Assembly (NCBI GenBank): GCA_963769905.1
Contig: CAVYNG010000002.1
Coordinates: forward strand, 1,302,001-1,366,000
Length of the DNA: 64,000 nt
Direction: 5' to 3'
DNA from: Bog-756 sp963769905
Lineage (GTDB): Bacteria > Actinomycetota > Acidimicrobiia > Acidimicrobiales > RAAP-2
Numbering within the stretch: position 1 is the first letter of the stretch; each line of letters begins with the position of its first letter. Positions 1 through 9,140 of this stretch are shown in pieces. The translations under genes and the position numbers were made by a program. The notes beneath the pieces were generated by a model, which saw only the letters and a program-made list of their open reading frames with translations, had not been told where the DNA came from and did not search any database.

Positions 1-219
1 ATCGACGGCACCTCGATCGGGTGGGACCTCGAGCGCATGGCGGTGGTCGACCGCAACGTGCTGCGCATTGCGGTCGCCGAGCTCCTCGAGTGCGACGACG
101 TGCCGACCGCAGTGGTGCTCGACGAGGCGGTCGCGCTGGCGTCGGCCTACTCGACCGACGCTTCGGGGCGCTTCGTGAACGGGGTGCTCGCGACCCTCGC
201 CGCGCAGGTGCGCGGCTGA
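1..219 (+). CDS. nusB: Transcription antitermination factor NusB, C-terminal part (5' end outside window)
   Basis: The reading frame is open from base 1 and ends at TGA 217-219. The 72 visible residues match the C-terminal helices of NusB: the segment around ERMAVVDRNVLRIAV, then VPTAVVLDEAVALA, then STDASGRFVNGVL. NusB binds boxA RNA with S10 and promotes antitermination of rRNA transcription. In actinobacteria nusB usually lies just upstream of the pyr operon, as here. The gene is cut by the window edge, so the start and the RNA-binding N-terminus are not seen. Confidence 0.93.
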   Translation: MDGTSIGWDLERMAVVDRNVLRIAVAELLECDDVPTAVVLDEAVALASAYSTDASGRFVNGVLATLAAQVRG

Positions 220-230
220 GGCGAGCGAAG

Positions 231-1772
231 ATGACCAGCGACGCAGTGGACGCGCCGCTCGAGGCAGCCGAGGAAACTGCCGCGCGGTCGGGCCTCGGCG
301 CGATCGATCCCCATCTGCGCCGGCTCGCGCTGGTCGTCGTGATCGGGACGATCATGTCGATCCTCGACACCACCATCGTGAACGTGGCGATCGCCACGCT
401 GGCCCGCGACTTCCGGGCCCCTCTCTCCACGGTCCAATGGGTGAGCACCGGGTACCTGCTCGCGCTGGCGGCGGTCATCCCGCTGACCGGGTGGGCCGTC
501 GAGCACTTCGGTGCCAAGCGCATGTGGATCGCGTCGCTCAGCGTGTTCCTCCTCGGCTCGGCGCTGTCCGGAGCCGCCTGGTCGGTCCAGAGCCTGATCG
601 TCTTCCGGGTCCTGCAGGGTCTCGGTGGCGGGATGATCATGCCGATCGGCCAGTCGATCGTCGCGTCCGCGGCCGGCCCCCAGCGGATGGGTCGAGTGAT
701 GAGCCTGCTCGGCGTCCCGATGCTGCTCGGACCCATCCTCGGCCCGGTGATCGGCGGGCTGATCCTCGACACGGTGTCGTGGCGGTGGATCTTCTACGTC
801 AACGTGCCGATCGGCATCGTGGCGATCGCCCTCGCCCTCAGGTTCCTCCCCGAGCACCGGAACACCGGCGCGGTCCACCGGCTCGACGTGACCGGGTTCG
901 TGCTGCTCTCGCCCGGGCTCGCCCTGATCGTCTACGGGCTGGCCCAAGCCGGGCAGGGGTCGCCGGTGAGCGTGCTGCTCCCCATCGCGTCGGGCGCGGC
1001 CTTGGTGGTGGCCTTCGTCCTCCATTCGCTGCGGTCGCGGATACCGCCGCTCATCGACGTGACGCTCTTCGCCAATCGATCCTTCTCGGCCGCGTCGGCG
1101 ACGACCTTCCTCTTCGGCGCGGCGCTCTTCGGTGGAATGTTGCTGCTTCCCCTCTACTATCAGGTGGTCCGCGGACAGAGCGCGCTCGCTGCCGGGCTGT
1201 TGATGGCGCCCCAGGGGATCGGCGCGGCGCTGGTGATGCCGCTCGCCGGTCGGCTCACCGACACCTACGGCGCCCGGCGGGTCGTGCCGGGCGGTCTGGT
1301 GATCGCGTCCGCGGGCACCTTCGCGTACACCCAGCTCGGCGCGCACACCAGCTTCACGCTGCTCGCGCTGTCGCTCTTCGTGCGCGGGATCGGCTTCGGG
1401 TTCGTGATGATGCCGGCCATTTCGGCCGCGTACGAGACGCTCTCGCACGACCAGGTCCCCCGGGCGTCGACCGCGGTGAACATCGTCCAGCGGGTGGGCG
1501 GGTCGATCGGGACCGCGCTGGTCGCGGTGGTGCTCGAGCACCAGATCGCCGTACAGGTCAGGGGGGTGACCGGCGGTCTCTCGGCCATCACGACCGGCTC
1601 GGTCGCCCAAAGAGTCCGGATCGCCCAGCCGCTCGCGTCGGCCTTTGCCAACACCTTCTGGTGGACGCTCGCGATGACCGTGGTCGCGTTGGTGCCCGCG
1701 TTGTTGCTCCGCGGACGGCGGACCGGACCGGTCCCGAGGCCGGTCGCCGCGGTCGAGGCGGTCGAGGCCTGA
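231..1772 (+). CDS. MFS drug:H+ antiporter, DHA2 (EmrB/QacA-like) family
   Basis: A 513-residue membrane protein starting at ATG 231, 11 nt after the nusB stop; the frame is open further upstream but that part overlaps nusB. It has the features of the 14-helix DHA2 family: LDTTIVNVA at residues 45-53 in helix 1, a motif A-like GWAVEHFGAKRMW near 87-99, and antiporter motif C as GPILGPVIGG at 167-176. The family exports toxic compounds, dyes or lipids using the proton gradient; the substrate cannot be told from sequence. It lies between nusB and pyrR, a place where a transporter is not normally found, with pyrR transcribed from its own leader downstream. Confidence 0.88.
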   Translation: MTSDAVDAPLEAAEETAARSGLGAIDPHLRRLALVVVIGTIMSILDTTIVNVAIATLARDFRAPLSTVQWVSTGYLLALAAVIPLTGWAVEHFGAKRMWIASLSVFLLGSALSGAAWSVQSLIVFRVLQGLGGGMIMPIGQSIVASAAGPQRMGRVMSLLGVPMLLGPILGPVIGGLILDTVSWRWIFYVNVPIGIVAIALALRFLPEHRNTGAVHRLDVTGFVLLSPGLALIVYGLAQAGQGSPVSVLLPIASGAALVVAFVLHSLRSRIPPLIDVTLFANRSFSAASATTFLFGAALFGGMLLLPLYYQVVRGQSALAAGLLMAPQGIGAALVMPLAGRLTDTYGARRVVPGGLVIASAGTFAYTQLGAHTSFTLLALSLFVRGIGFGFVMMPAISAAYETLSHDQVPRASTAVNIVQRVGGSIGTALVAVVLEHQIAVQVRGVTGGLSAITTGSVAQRVRIAQPLASAFANTFWWTLAMTVVALVPALLLRGRRTGPVPRPVAAVEAVEA

Positions 1773-1794
1773 CTGCATCGGCGCATCGCGCGTG

Positions 1795-1854
1795 TAGAGT
1801 CGAGGCCTGACCGTGAAGCGGGTCCCGTGAGGCCCGAACGGACAGGAGGACCAG
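1795..1854 (+). promoter_or_regulatory. pyr operon promoter and putative PyrR-binding leader
   Basis: A -10-like TAGAGT lies at 1795-1800, giving an expected transcript start near 1807 and a leader of about 48 nt. The leader contains GTCCCGTGAGGC at 1822-1833, close to the PyrR-binding-loop consensus (GTCC...GAGAGGC). An outer stem can form between GTCC 1822-1825 and GGAC 1840-1843, right next to the AGGAGG ribosome site at 1844-1849. This suggests autorepression of translation by PyrR, as known in mycobacteria. The structure is inferred by eye. Confidence 0.5.
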
Positions 1855-2424
1855 GTGGCCGAACGCGAGCGCAGACACACCCGTCCGCGGGGTGCGGTGT
1901 TCGTTCCTCGAGTCCAGGTCATGTCGGCGGACGACGTTCGGCGGGCGATCACCCGGATGGCCCACGAGATCGCCGAGCGCAACGGCGGACTCGACCGGGT
2001 GGTGCTGGTCGGCCTCCAGACCGGCGGGGTGGCGATCGCGCACCGGCTGGCGGAGACCCTCGCCGACATCGAGAACGTGATCATCCCGGTCGGCACCCTC
2101 GACGTGGCCTTCTACCGCGACGACATCGGACTGCGACCGGTGCTGCCCGAGGCGGCGACCGACATCGCCTTCGACCTGACCGGCACCACCGTGGTGCTGG
2201 TCGACGACGTGCTCTTCACCGGGCGGACCATCCGGGCTGCCCTCAACGCGCTCGGTGAGTACGGGAGGGCCCAAGTGGTCGAACTCGCGGTGATGGTCGA
2301 CCGCGGCCACCGCGAGCTCCCGATCCGGGCCGACTACGTGGGGAAGAACCTCCCCACCAGCCGCGACGAGATGGTCGACGTGACCGAGGAAGGCGTGTCG
2401 CTCGGAGAGCTGGTCGGCAAGTGA
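1855..2424 (+). CDS. pyrR: Bifunctional pyr operon regulator / uracil phosphoribosyltransferase PyrR
   Basis: 189 residues from GTG 1855, placed 5 nt after an AGGAGG ribosome-binding site. It is a type I phosphoribosyltransferase fold protein with the PRPP-binding motif VVLVDDVLFTGRT at about residues 113-125. The conserved VGLQTGGVAIA near 52-62 and the DVAFYRDD segment also fit PyrR. It senses UMP/UTP and binds the pyr mRNA leader; some members also make UMP from uracil and PRPP. It is the first gene of the pyrimidine operon and overlaps pyrB by a GTGA junction (2421-2424). It is slightly longer at the N-terminus than Bacillus PyrR. Confidence 0.95.
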   Translation: MAERERRHTRPRGAVFVPRVQVMSADDVRRAITRMAHEIAERNGGLDRVVLVGLQTGGVAIAHRLAETLADIENVIIPVGTLDVAFYRDDIGLRPVLPEAATDIAFDLTGTTVVLVDDVLFTGRTIRAALNALGEYGRAQVVELAVMVDRGHRELPIRADYVGKNLPTSRDEMVDVTEEGVSLGELVGK

Positions 2425-3392
2425 GCCCTTTCCCCCGTCACCTCCTCAGCATGGAGGACCTGGACCGCGAGGAGATCGGTGAGGTTCTTCGGGTGGCGGA
2501 TTCGTTCGCCGAGGTGGCCCGCCGGACCAATCCGAAGGTGCCCACTCTCCGGGGCCGGACCGTGGCGACCCTCTTCTTCGAGGAGTCCACCCGGACCCGG
2601 ATGTCCTTCGAGACCGCGGCGAAGCGGATGTCGGCCGACGTCCTCTCGTTCTCCGCCGCCTCGTCCTCCTTGAAGAAGAAGGAGTCGCTCCGCGACACGG
2701 TCGAGACGATCGAGGCGATCGGCATCGACTCGGTCATCATCCGTCACCGGTCCTCGGGCGTGCCCCAGCGGGTGGCGGGCTGGGTCGAGCACTGCGCGGT
2801 GGTCAACGCGGGCGACGGCTGGCACCAGCATCCCACCCAGGCCCTGGTGGACCTCTACACGGTGCGGCAGTGCCTCGGCGGCGGGGACGAGGGACTCGAC
2901 CGGATCAAGGGACTGCAGGTGCTGATCGTCGGCGACGTGCGGCACAGCCGGGTGGCCCGGTCCCAGATCGACGGGTACGCCTCGCTCGGAGCCGAGGTCA
3001 CGCTCGTCGCGCCGCCGACCCTGCTGCCGCCCTCGCTCGAAGGCTGGCGGATCGCACATGTCGGCCACGATCTCGACCGCGCTCTCCCCGAGGCGCAGGT
3101 GGTCTCGCTCCTGCGCGTGCAGGAGGAGCGGGGGAGTGGTGAGTTCGTGCCGACGCTTCGCGAGTACACCGCCGGGTACGGCCTCACCGCGCGCCGCGCC
3201 CGGCTGCTCCGGCCGGACGCCTTGGTGCTGCACCCGGGCCCGATGGTCCGCGGGGTCGAGATCGCCTCGGAGGTGGCCGAGCTGCCGGCGGCCCACATCG
3301 CCGACCAGGTGCGAAACGGCGTGGCGCTCCGGATGGCCGTCCTCTTCCTCCTGCTCGGCCAGGGTCCTCTCGAGGGCGCGGCACATGGCTGA
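2421..3392 (+). CDS. pyrB: Aspartate carbamoyltransferase catalytic subunit
   Basis: 323 residues starting at GTG 2421 within the pyrR stop region. It condenses carbamoyl phosphate and aspartate to N-carbamoylaspartate, the second step of UMP synthesis. The carbamoyl-phosphate loop STRTR is at residues 56-60, with the HxxHP-type HQHPTQALVDLYT and a C-terminal VLHPGPMVRGVEI. The length is normal for the catalytic chain. No pyrI regulatory subunit is present, as expected in actinobacteria. The 3' end overlaps pyrC by 8 nt, so translation is probably coupled. Confidence 0.96.
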   Translation: MSPFPRHLLSMEDLDREEIGEVLRVADSFAEVARRTNPKVPTLRGRTVATLFFEESTRTRMSFETAAKRMSADVLSFSAASSSLKKKESLRDTVETIEAIGIDSVIIRHRSSGVPQRVAGWVEHCAVVNAGDGWHQHPTQALVDLYTVRQCLGGGDEGLDRIKGLQVLIVGDVRHSRVARSQIDGYASLGAEVTLVAPPTLLPPSLEGWRIAHVGHDLDRALPEAQVVSLLRVQEERGSGEFVPTLREYTAGYGLTARRARLLRPDALVLHPGPMVRGVEIASEVAELPAAHIADQVRNGVALRMAVLFLLLGQGPLEGAAHG

Positions 3393-4695
3393 GCGCGGCG
3401 CGGGAACCGTGGTGATCCGGGGCGGCACGGTCGTCGACCGCGACGGCGAGCGACGGGCCGACGTGGCCGTGGTCGGGGACCGCATCGTCGAGGTCGCCGA
3501 CGGCCTCGAGGCGCCTCGCGGCGCCCGTCTCCTCGACGGGGGCGGGTGCGTGGTGGCCTCGGGCCTGGTCGACCTCCACACCCATCTGCGCGAGCCGGGG
3601 GACGAGGAGGCCGAAACGGTCGAGTCCGGCACCCGGGCGGCCGCGCTCGGTGGCTTCACCGCGGTGGTGGCCATGCCCAACACCGACCCGCCGCTCGATT
3701 CGGCCGAGGCGGTGCGCACCGTGCGTGAGCTCGCGGCGACCGCCACCGCCGAGGTCGCGGTCGCAGGAGCGATCACCGTCGGCCGCCGCGGCGAGAAGTT
3801 GGCGCCGATCGGCGAGCTCGCCGCGCTCGGGGTGCGGCTCTTCACCGACGACGGCGCCGGGGTGCAGTCCGCCGGCCTCATGCGCCGGGCACTCGAATAC
3901 GCGCGCGGGCTGGAGGTCACCCTCGCCGAGCACTGCGAGGAGGCGTCGCTCGCGTGCGGGGGTGCGATGCACGAGGGCGCCTGGTCGAGCAGGCTCGGTC
4001 TCCCCGGAGTGCCCGCCGCGGCCGAGGAGGTGATGGTCGCCCGAGACATCGCGCTCGCCTCGGCCGCCGGAGCGCGCATCCATTTCCTCCACCTCTCGAC
4101 CGCCCGCTCGGTGGAGCTCGTCCGTCGGGCGAAGGCCGACGGGGTCGCGGTGACTGCGGAGGCCGCTCCGCACCACTTCACGCTCACCGAGGACCGGATC
4201 GCCGGCTACGACCCGGTCTACAAGGTGAACCCGCCGCTGCGGACCCCGGCCGACGTGGAGGCGGTCAAGGCCGGGCTCGCCGACGGCACCATCGACGCGA
4301 TCGCGACCGACCACGCGCCTCACCCGCCGGAACGCAAGGACGTCCCCTTCGACGAGGCGGCGCCCGGAATGCTCGGCCTCGAGACAGCGCTCGCCTTGTC
4401 GCTCGGCGCGCTCGATCTGCCGATCGGGCACCTCCTCTCGCTGCTCAGCTGGCGACCCGCTGCCCTCGCCGGGCTCGATCCGGGAAGCGGCGGCGACCAG
4501 GGAGGCCCGGTCGCGGCCGGTGCCGCGGCCAACCTCTGCGTCATCGACCGGTCAGCCGCCTGGACGGTCGACGCCTCGACCCTCGCCAGCCGGAGCCGCA
4601 ACACGCCCTACGCGGGCACGCGGTTGACCGGGCGGGTGCGCCACACCTTGTTCCGGGGCGAACCGGTGGTCGTCGACGCCGAGGCGCAACGGTGA
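3385..4695 (+). CDS. pyrC: Dihydroorotase (class I)
   Basis: 436 residues from ATG 3385, which overlaps the end of pyrB; the frame is open further upstream but family alignment (IRGGTVVDRDG near the N-terminus) supports this start. The amidohydrolase metal motif DLHTHLREPG lies at about 63-72, and ATDHAPHPPERK with the catalytic Asp lies near 310. It cyclises carbamoylaspartate to dihydroorotate. Its position between pyrB and carA is the normal order. It ends in a GTGA overlap with carA. Confidence 0.95.
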   Translation: MAERGAGTVVIRGGTVVDRDGERRADVAVVGDRIVEVADGLEAPRGARLLDGGGCVVASGLVDLHTHLREPGDEEAETVESGTRAAALGGFTAVVAMPNTDPPLDSAEAVRTVRELAATATAEVAVAGAITVGRRGEKLAPIGELAALGVRLFTDDGAGVQSAGLMRRALEYARGLEVTLAEHCEEASLACGGAMHEGAWSSRLGLPGVPAAAEEVMVARDIALASAAGARIHFLHLSTARSVELVRRAKADGVAVTAEAAPHHFTLTEDRIAGYDPVYKVNPPLRTPADVEAVKAGLADGTIDAIATDHAPHPPERKDVPFDEAAPGMLGLETALALSLGALDLPIGHLLSLLSWRPAALAGLDPGSGGDQGGPVAAGAAANLCVIDRSAAWTVDASTLASRSRNTPYAGTRLTGRVRHTLFRGEPVVVDAEAQR

Positions 4696-5825
4696 GCGCG
4701 GGAATCCTCGGGACGGCCCGCAGCGAGGCGCTCCTCGTGCTCGGTGACGGCGAGACCTTCGAGGGGGAGGCGATCGGCGCACTCGCAGAGGACGGGGTGG
4801 CGACCGGTGAAGCCGTCTTCAACACCGTGCTGTCGGGGTACCAGGAGGTGATCACCGACCCGTCGTACGCGGGGCAGGTCATCGCGTTCACCTACCCCCA
4901 CATCGGGAACTACGGGGTCAACCCCACCGACGACGAGGCGCCGCGTCCCCACTGCAAGGGGATCATCGTCCGTGATCTCGCCGATCGACCGAGCAGCTGG
5001 CGCTCGACGGGGAGCCTCGAGGAGTTCCTCGTGCGCCACTCGATCCCGGGTATGACCGGAGTGGACACGCGGCGCCTCACCCGCCACCTGCGCGACCAGG
5101 GTGCGATGCCGTGTGCCTTCGGCACCGCGCCCGAAGCGGTGCTCACCGCGGCGGCGGCCGCGGCGAAGCCGACCGACGGCGTCGACCTGGTGAGCGGCGT
5201 GACCGCCACGACCAGCTCGGTACGCGGGAGCGGTCCGTACCGGATCGTGGCCTACGACTTCGGCATCAAAGAGGCGATGGTGCGCCAGCTCGCCGCGCTG
5301 GCGACGGTCTCGATCGTGCCGGCGAGCACCACGGCGGACGAGGTGCTCGGCTTCGAGCCCGACGGGATCTTCCTCTCGAACGGGCCGGGCGATCCGGCCG
5401 CGCTCTCCGGGGTCGTCGACCAGATCGGTGGCCTCGTCGCCGACGGGTCGGTCGCGATCTTCGGCATCTGCCTCGGGCACCAGTTGCTCGCCACGGCACT
5501 CGGCGCGCGCACCTACAAGCTTCCCTTCGGCCACCACGGGGGAAACCACCCGGTGCAGCGCCTGGCGACGGGCCAGGTCGAGATCACCTCCCAGAACCAC
5601 AACTACGCGGTCGCCACCGATCCGTCCTCCTCCCTCGAGGTGACCCACGTCAATCTCAACGACGGGGTGGTCGAAGGGCTGCGGAGCAGGGACGTACCGG
5701 CGTTCTCGGTGCAGTACCACCCCGAGGCCGGCCCCGGACCCCACGACGCCCGCTATCTGTTCGGGGAGTTCCGCGCGCTCATGGACGCGACCGGTAGCCC
5801 GGCCCGACGCGGCCGGACCGGCTGA
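4692..5825 (+). CDS. carA: Carbamoyl-phosphate synthase small (glutaminase) subunit
   Basis: 377 residues from GTG 4692 (GTGA overlap with pyrC). The N-terminal CPSase small-chain domain includes GYQEVITDPSYAGQVIAFTY. The C-terminal class I glutamine amidotransferase domain has the nucleophile Cys in IFGICLGHQLLA near residue 260 and the His/Glu pair in QYHPEAGPG near 335. It supplies ammonia from glutamine to CarB for arginine and pyrimidine synthesis. The stop codon (5823-5825) overlaps an ATG at 5825 that begins carB. Confidence 0.96.
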   Translation: MSAGILGTARSEALLVLGDGETFEGEAIGALAEDGVATGEAVFNTVLSGYQEVITDPSYAGQVIAFTYPHIGNYGVNPTDDEAPRPHCKGIIVRDLADRPSSWRSTGSLEEFLVRHSIPGMTGVDTRRLTRHLRDQGAMPCAFGTAPEAVLTAAAAAAKPTDGVDLVSGVTATTSSVRGSGPYRIVAYDFGIKEAMVRQLAALATVSIVPASTTADEVLGFEPDGIFLSNGPGDPAALSGVVDQIGGLVADGSVAIFGICLGHQLLATALGARTYKLPFGHHGGNHPVQRLATGQVEITSQNHNYAVATDPSSSLEVTHVNLNDGVVEGLRSRDVPAFSVQYHPEAGPGPHDARYLFGEFRALMDATGSPARRGRTG

Positions 5826-8800
5826 TGCCGCGTTCGCGACGACCTCGAGTCGATCCTCGTCATCGGTTCCGGCCCGATCGTCATCGGCCAGGCGTGCGAG
5901 TTCGACTACTCGGGGACCCAGGCGTGCCGGGTGCTCGCCGAGGAAGGCTTCCGGGTGGTCCTCGCCAACTCCAACCCCGCGACGATCATGACCGACCCGG
6001 GGATGGCCGACCGCACCTACGTGGAGCCGCTCGACCCGGACGTGCTCGCCGCGATCATCGAGCGTGAGCGCCCTGACGCGCTGCTCCCGACGCTCGGAGG
6101 CCAGACCGCGCTCAACTTGACCATGGCACTGGCCGAGCGGGGGATCCTCGACGAGCTCGGGGTCGAGGTGATCGGCGCGAATGCCGAAGCGATCGCGACC
6201 GCCGAGAACCGGGAACGGTTCAAGTCGGCGATGGAGGAGATCGGGCTCTCGGTCCCCGCCGCCGGCTTCGCCCACTCGCTCGAGGAGGCGCTCGCGGTCG
6301 GCGCGTCGATCGGGTTCCCGGTGATGGTGCGCCCGAGCTTCATCCTCGGGGGGGCGGGTACCGGCATCGCCGCCGACGGGGACCATCTCGCCCACCTCGC
6401 AGCGGAGGCGCTGTACGCCTCGCCGATCTCCGAGGTCCTCGTCGAGCAGTCCATCGCCGGCCAGAAGGAGTTCGAGCTCGAGGTGATGCGTGACCACGCG
6501 GACAACTGCGTCGTCATCTGCTCGATCGAGAACATCGACCCGATGGGCGTCCACACCGGCGACTCGATCACGGTCGCACCCGCGCAGACGCTGACCGACG
6601 TCGAGTACCAGGCGATGCGCGACGCGTCCTTCGCCTGCATCCGGCGGGTCGGGGTCGAGACGGGAGGGTCCAACGTGCAGTTCGCGGTGGATCCGGCCGA
6701 CGGGCACCAGATGATCATCGAGATGAACCCGCGTGTCTCACGGTCCTCCGCGCTCGCCTCGAAGGCCACCGGCTTCCCGATCGCGAAGATCGCGGCCCGC
6801 CTCGCGGTGGGCTACCGGCTCGACGAGATCACCAACGACATCACCGGCGCCACCCCCGCCTCCTTCGAGCCGACGATCGACTACGTGGTGACCAAGATCC
6901 CTCGGTGGGCCTTCGAGAAGCTCCCCGGCGCGACCGATCGGCTGGGGACGCGGATGCAGTCGGTGGGGGAGGTGATGGGGATCGGCCGGACCTTCCCCGA
7001 GTCGCTCCAGAAGGCCGTGCGCTCGCTCGAGCAGGGACGCGACGGGCTCAACGCGGATTTCGCCGAGGAGCGCACGGAGGGCGCGTCGACCGAGGAACTG
7101 CTCGAGCGGGTGGTCATACCGACACCCGAGCGTCTCTTCGCGCTCGAGACCCTCCTCCGCCGCGGTGAACCCGTCGACCGGCTCGCCGCCTCGACCGGCA
7201 TCGATCCGTGGTTCGTCTCGGAGATCGCACGGATCGCCACCGCGCGGATGGCGCTCGACCTGCAAGTGACACTCGGTGTGACTCCCGAGGACCTCGACCG
7301 GCGCTCGTGGCGGAACCTCAAGCGGCTCGGCTTCTCCGACCGGCAGCTCGCCCATCTCTTCGGGGACGGCACGACCGAACACGCGATCCGGTCGAGACGT
7401 CTCGCGGTCGCAGGTACGGCCACCTTCAAGACGGTCGACACCTGCGGCGCCGAATTCGAGGCCCGGACCCCGTACCACTACTCGACCGCCGAAGACGAGG
7501 ACGAGATTCGTTCCTCGTCGCGGCCGAGGGTGATCATCCTCGGCTCGGGTCCCAATCGGATCGGCCAGGGGATCGAGTTCGACTACTGCTGCGTGCACGC
7601 GTCGCTCGCCCTCCGCGACGCGGGCTACGAGACGGTGATGCTCAACTGCAATCCCGAGACCGTCTCCACCGACTACGACACCTCGGACCGGCTCTACTTC
7701 GAGCCGTTGACCGACGAGGACCTGGCCAACGTCATCGACGCCGAACAGGCTGCGTCGGAGGGCGACGGACGGCTGGTCGGCGTGGTCGTCAGCCTCGGTG
7801 GACAGACCCCGCTCAAGCTGGCGGGCGCGCTCCCCGAGGGTCTCGTCCTCGGTACCCCGCCCTCGTCGATCGACCTCGCAGAGGACCGCGCGCGGTGGAA
7901 CGCCCTCTGCGGGCGGCTCGGCATCCTCCAGCCGCCGGGAGGGACCGCGCTCTCCCCGGACCAGGCGCTCGCGGTGGCCCGCTCGGTCGGCTACCCGGTG
8001 CTCGTCCGCCCGTCGTACGTGCTCGGCGGCCGCGCGATGGAGATCGTCTACGACGACGATCGCCTCCTCGAGGTCGTCGCGGCGATGACCGGCGCCGGCG
8101 GGGCCCTCGGCCGCGAGGGAGGGGTCACCGCCGAGCGCCCGCTGCTGGTCGACCGGTTCCTCGAGGACGCGGTCGAAGTCGACGTCGACGCGGTGCGCGA
8201 CGCGAGCGGCGAGGTGCTGATCGGCGGAGTGATGGAGCACGTCGAAGAGGCCGGGGTCCACTCGGGCGACTCGGCGTGCGCCCTCCCTCCCCAGACGCTG
8301 CCGCACCAGGTCGTCGCCGACATCGAGCGGATCACCCGCGAGATCGCCGAGGCCCTCCAGGTGCGCGGGCTCTGCAACGTGCAGTTCGCGGTCAAGGACC
8401 AGCGGGTCTACGTGCTGGAGGCCAACCCGCGGGCCAGCCGGACGGTGCCTTTCGTAGCCAAGGCGACCGGGGTGGCCCTCGCCATGGTGGCCGCCCGGGT
8501 GATGGTCGGCGCCACGCTTGCCGAGTTGCGCGAGGAGGGCCTGCTCGCCCCCCCGGTGACCGGCCACGTCTCGGTCAAGGAAGCGGTCCTTCCCTTCAAC
8601 CGCTTTCCCGGGGTCGACACCATCCTCGGACCGGAGATGCGCTCGACCGGGGAGGTGATGGGGATCGGCGCCACCTTCGGCCTCGCGTTCGCCAAGAGCC
8701 AGATGGCCGCCGGCAACCGACTTCCAATCGACGGGACGGTCTTCCTCTCGCTCGCCGACCGCGACAAGCCGGGCGGGCTCGAGGCGGCACGCCAGTTCGC

Positions 8801-9140
8801 CGCGCTCGGCTTCGACCTGGCCGCGACCTCAGGCACTGCCTCGTGGCTCGAGACGAACGGGCTCGAGGTCTCGGCGGTCGTGGCCAAGGTCGGGGACCAA
8901 CAGACCGGGGTGGTCGACGCGGTCGACCTGATCGCGAGCGGCAAGGTCCAGCTCGTGGTCAACACTCCTCGGGGACGCGGACCGCGCGCGGACGGCGACC
9001 ACATCCGCGCCGCCGCGGTCGCCCATCAGGTTCCCTGTCTCACCACGGTGGCGGCGGCGAGGGCAGCCGCGGCCGGCATCGCGGACTGGCTGGCGCACCC
9101 GCTCACGGTCCGCTCGCTCCAGGAGTACCACCGCCGGTGA
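5825..9140 (+). CDS. carB: Carbamoyl-phosphate synthase large subunit, with an apparent frameshift near the start
   Basis: About 1105 residues with two ATP-grasp halves, an allosteric MGS-like C-terminal domain, and the usual N-terminal ILVIGSGPIVIGQACEFDY. It makes carbamoyl phosphate from bicarbonate, ammonia and two ATP. ATG 5825 opens with M-P-R, but the rest of the protein is read in the next frame; that frame has no ATG, GTG or TTG until GTG 5931, inside the conserved domain. Removing one T at about 5833-5834 would give M-P-R-R-D-D-L-E-S-I-L, the normal family N-terminus. So there is either a one-base insertion error or a real lesion. The body of the gene is intact and GTGA-coupled to pyrD. 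Confidence 0.9.

Noticed and set aside
147..2096. A 649-codon minus-strand frame opposite the MFS gene and pyrR
   Set aside because: Low-complexity composition (Arg, Asp, His, Gly), no family features, antisense to two recognised genes.
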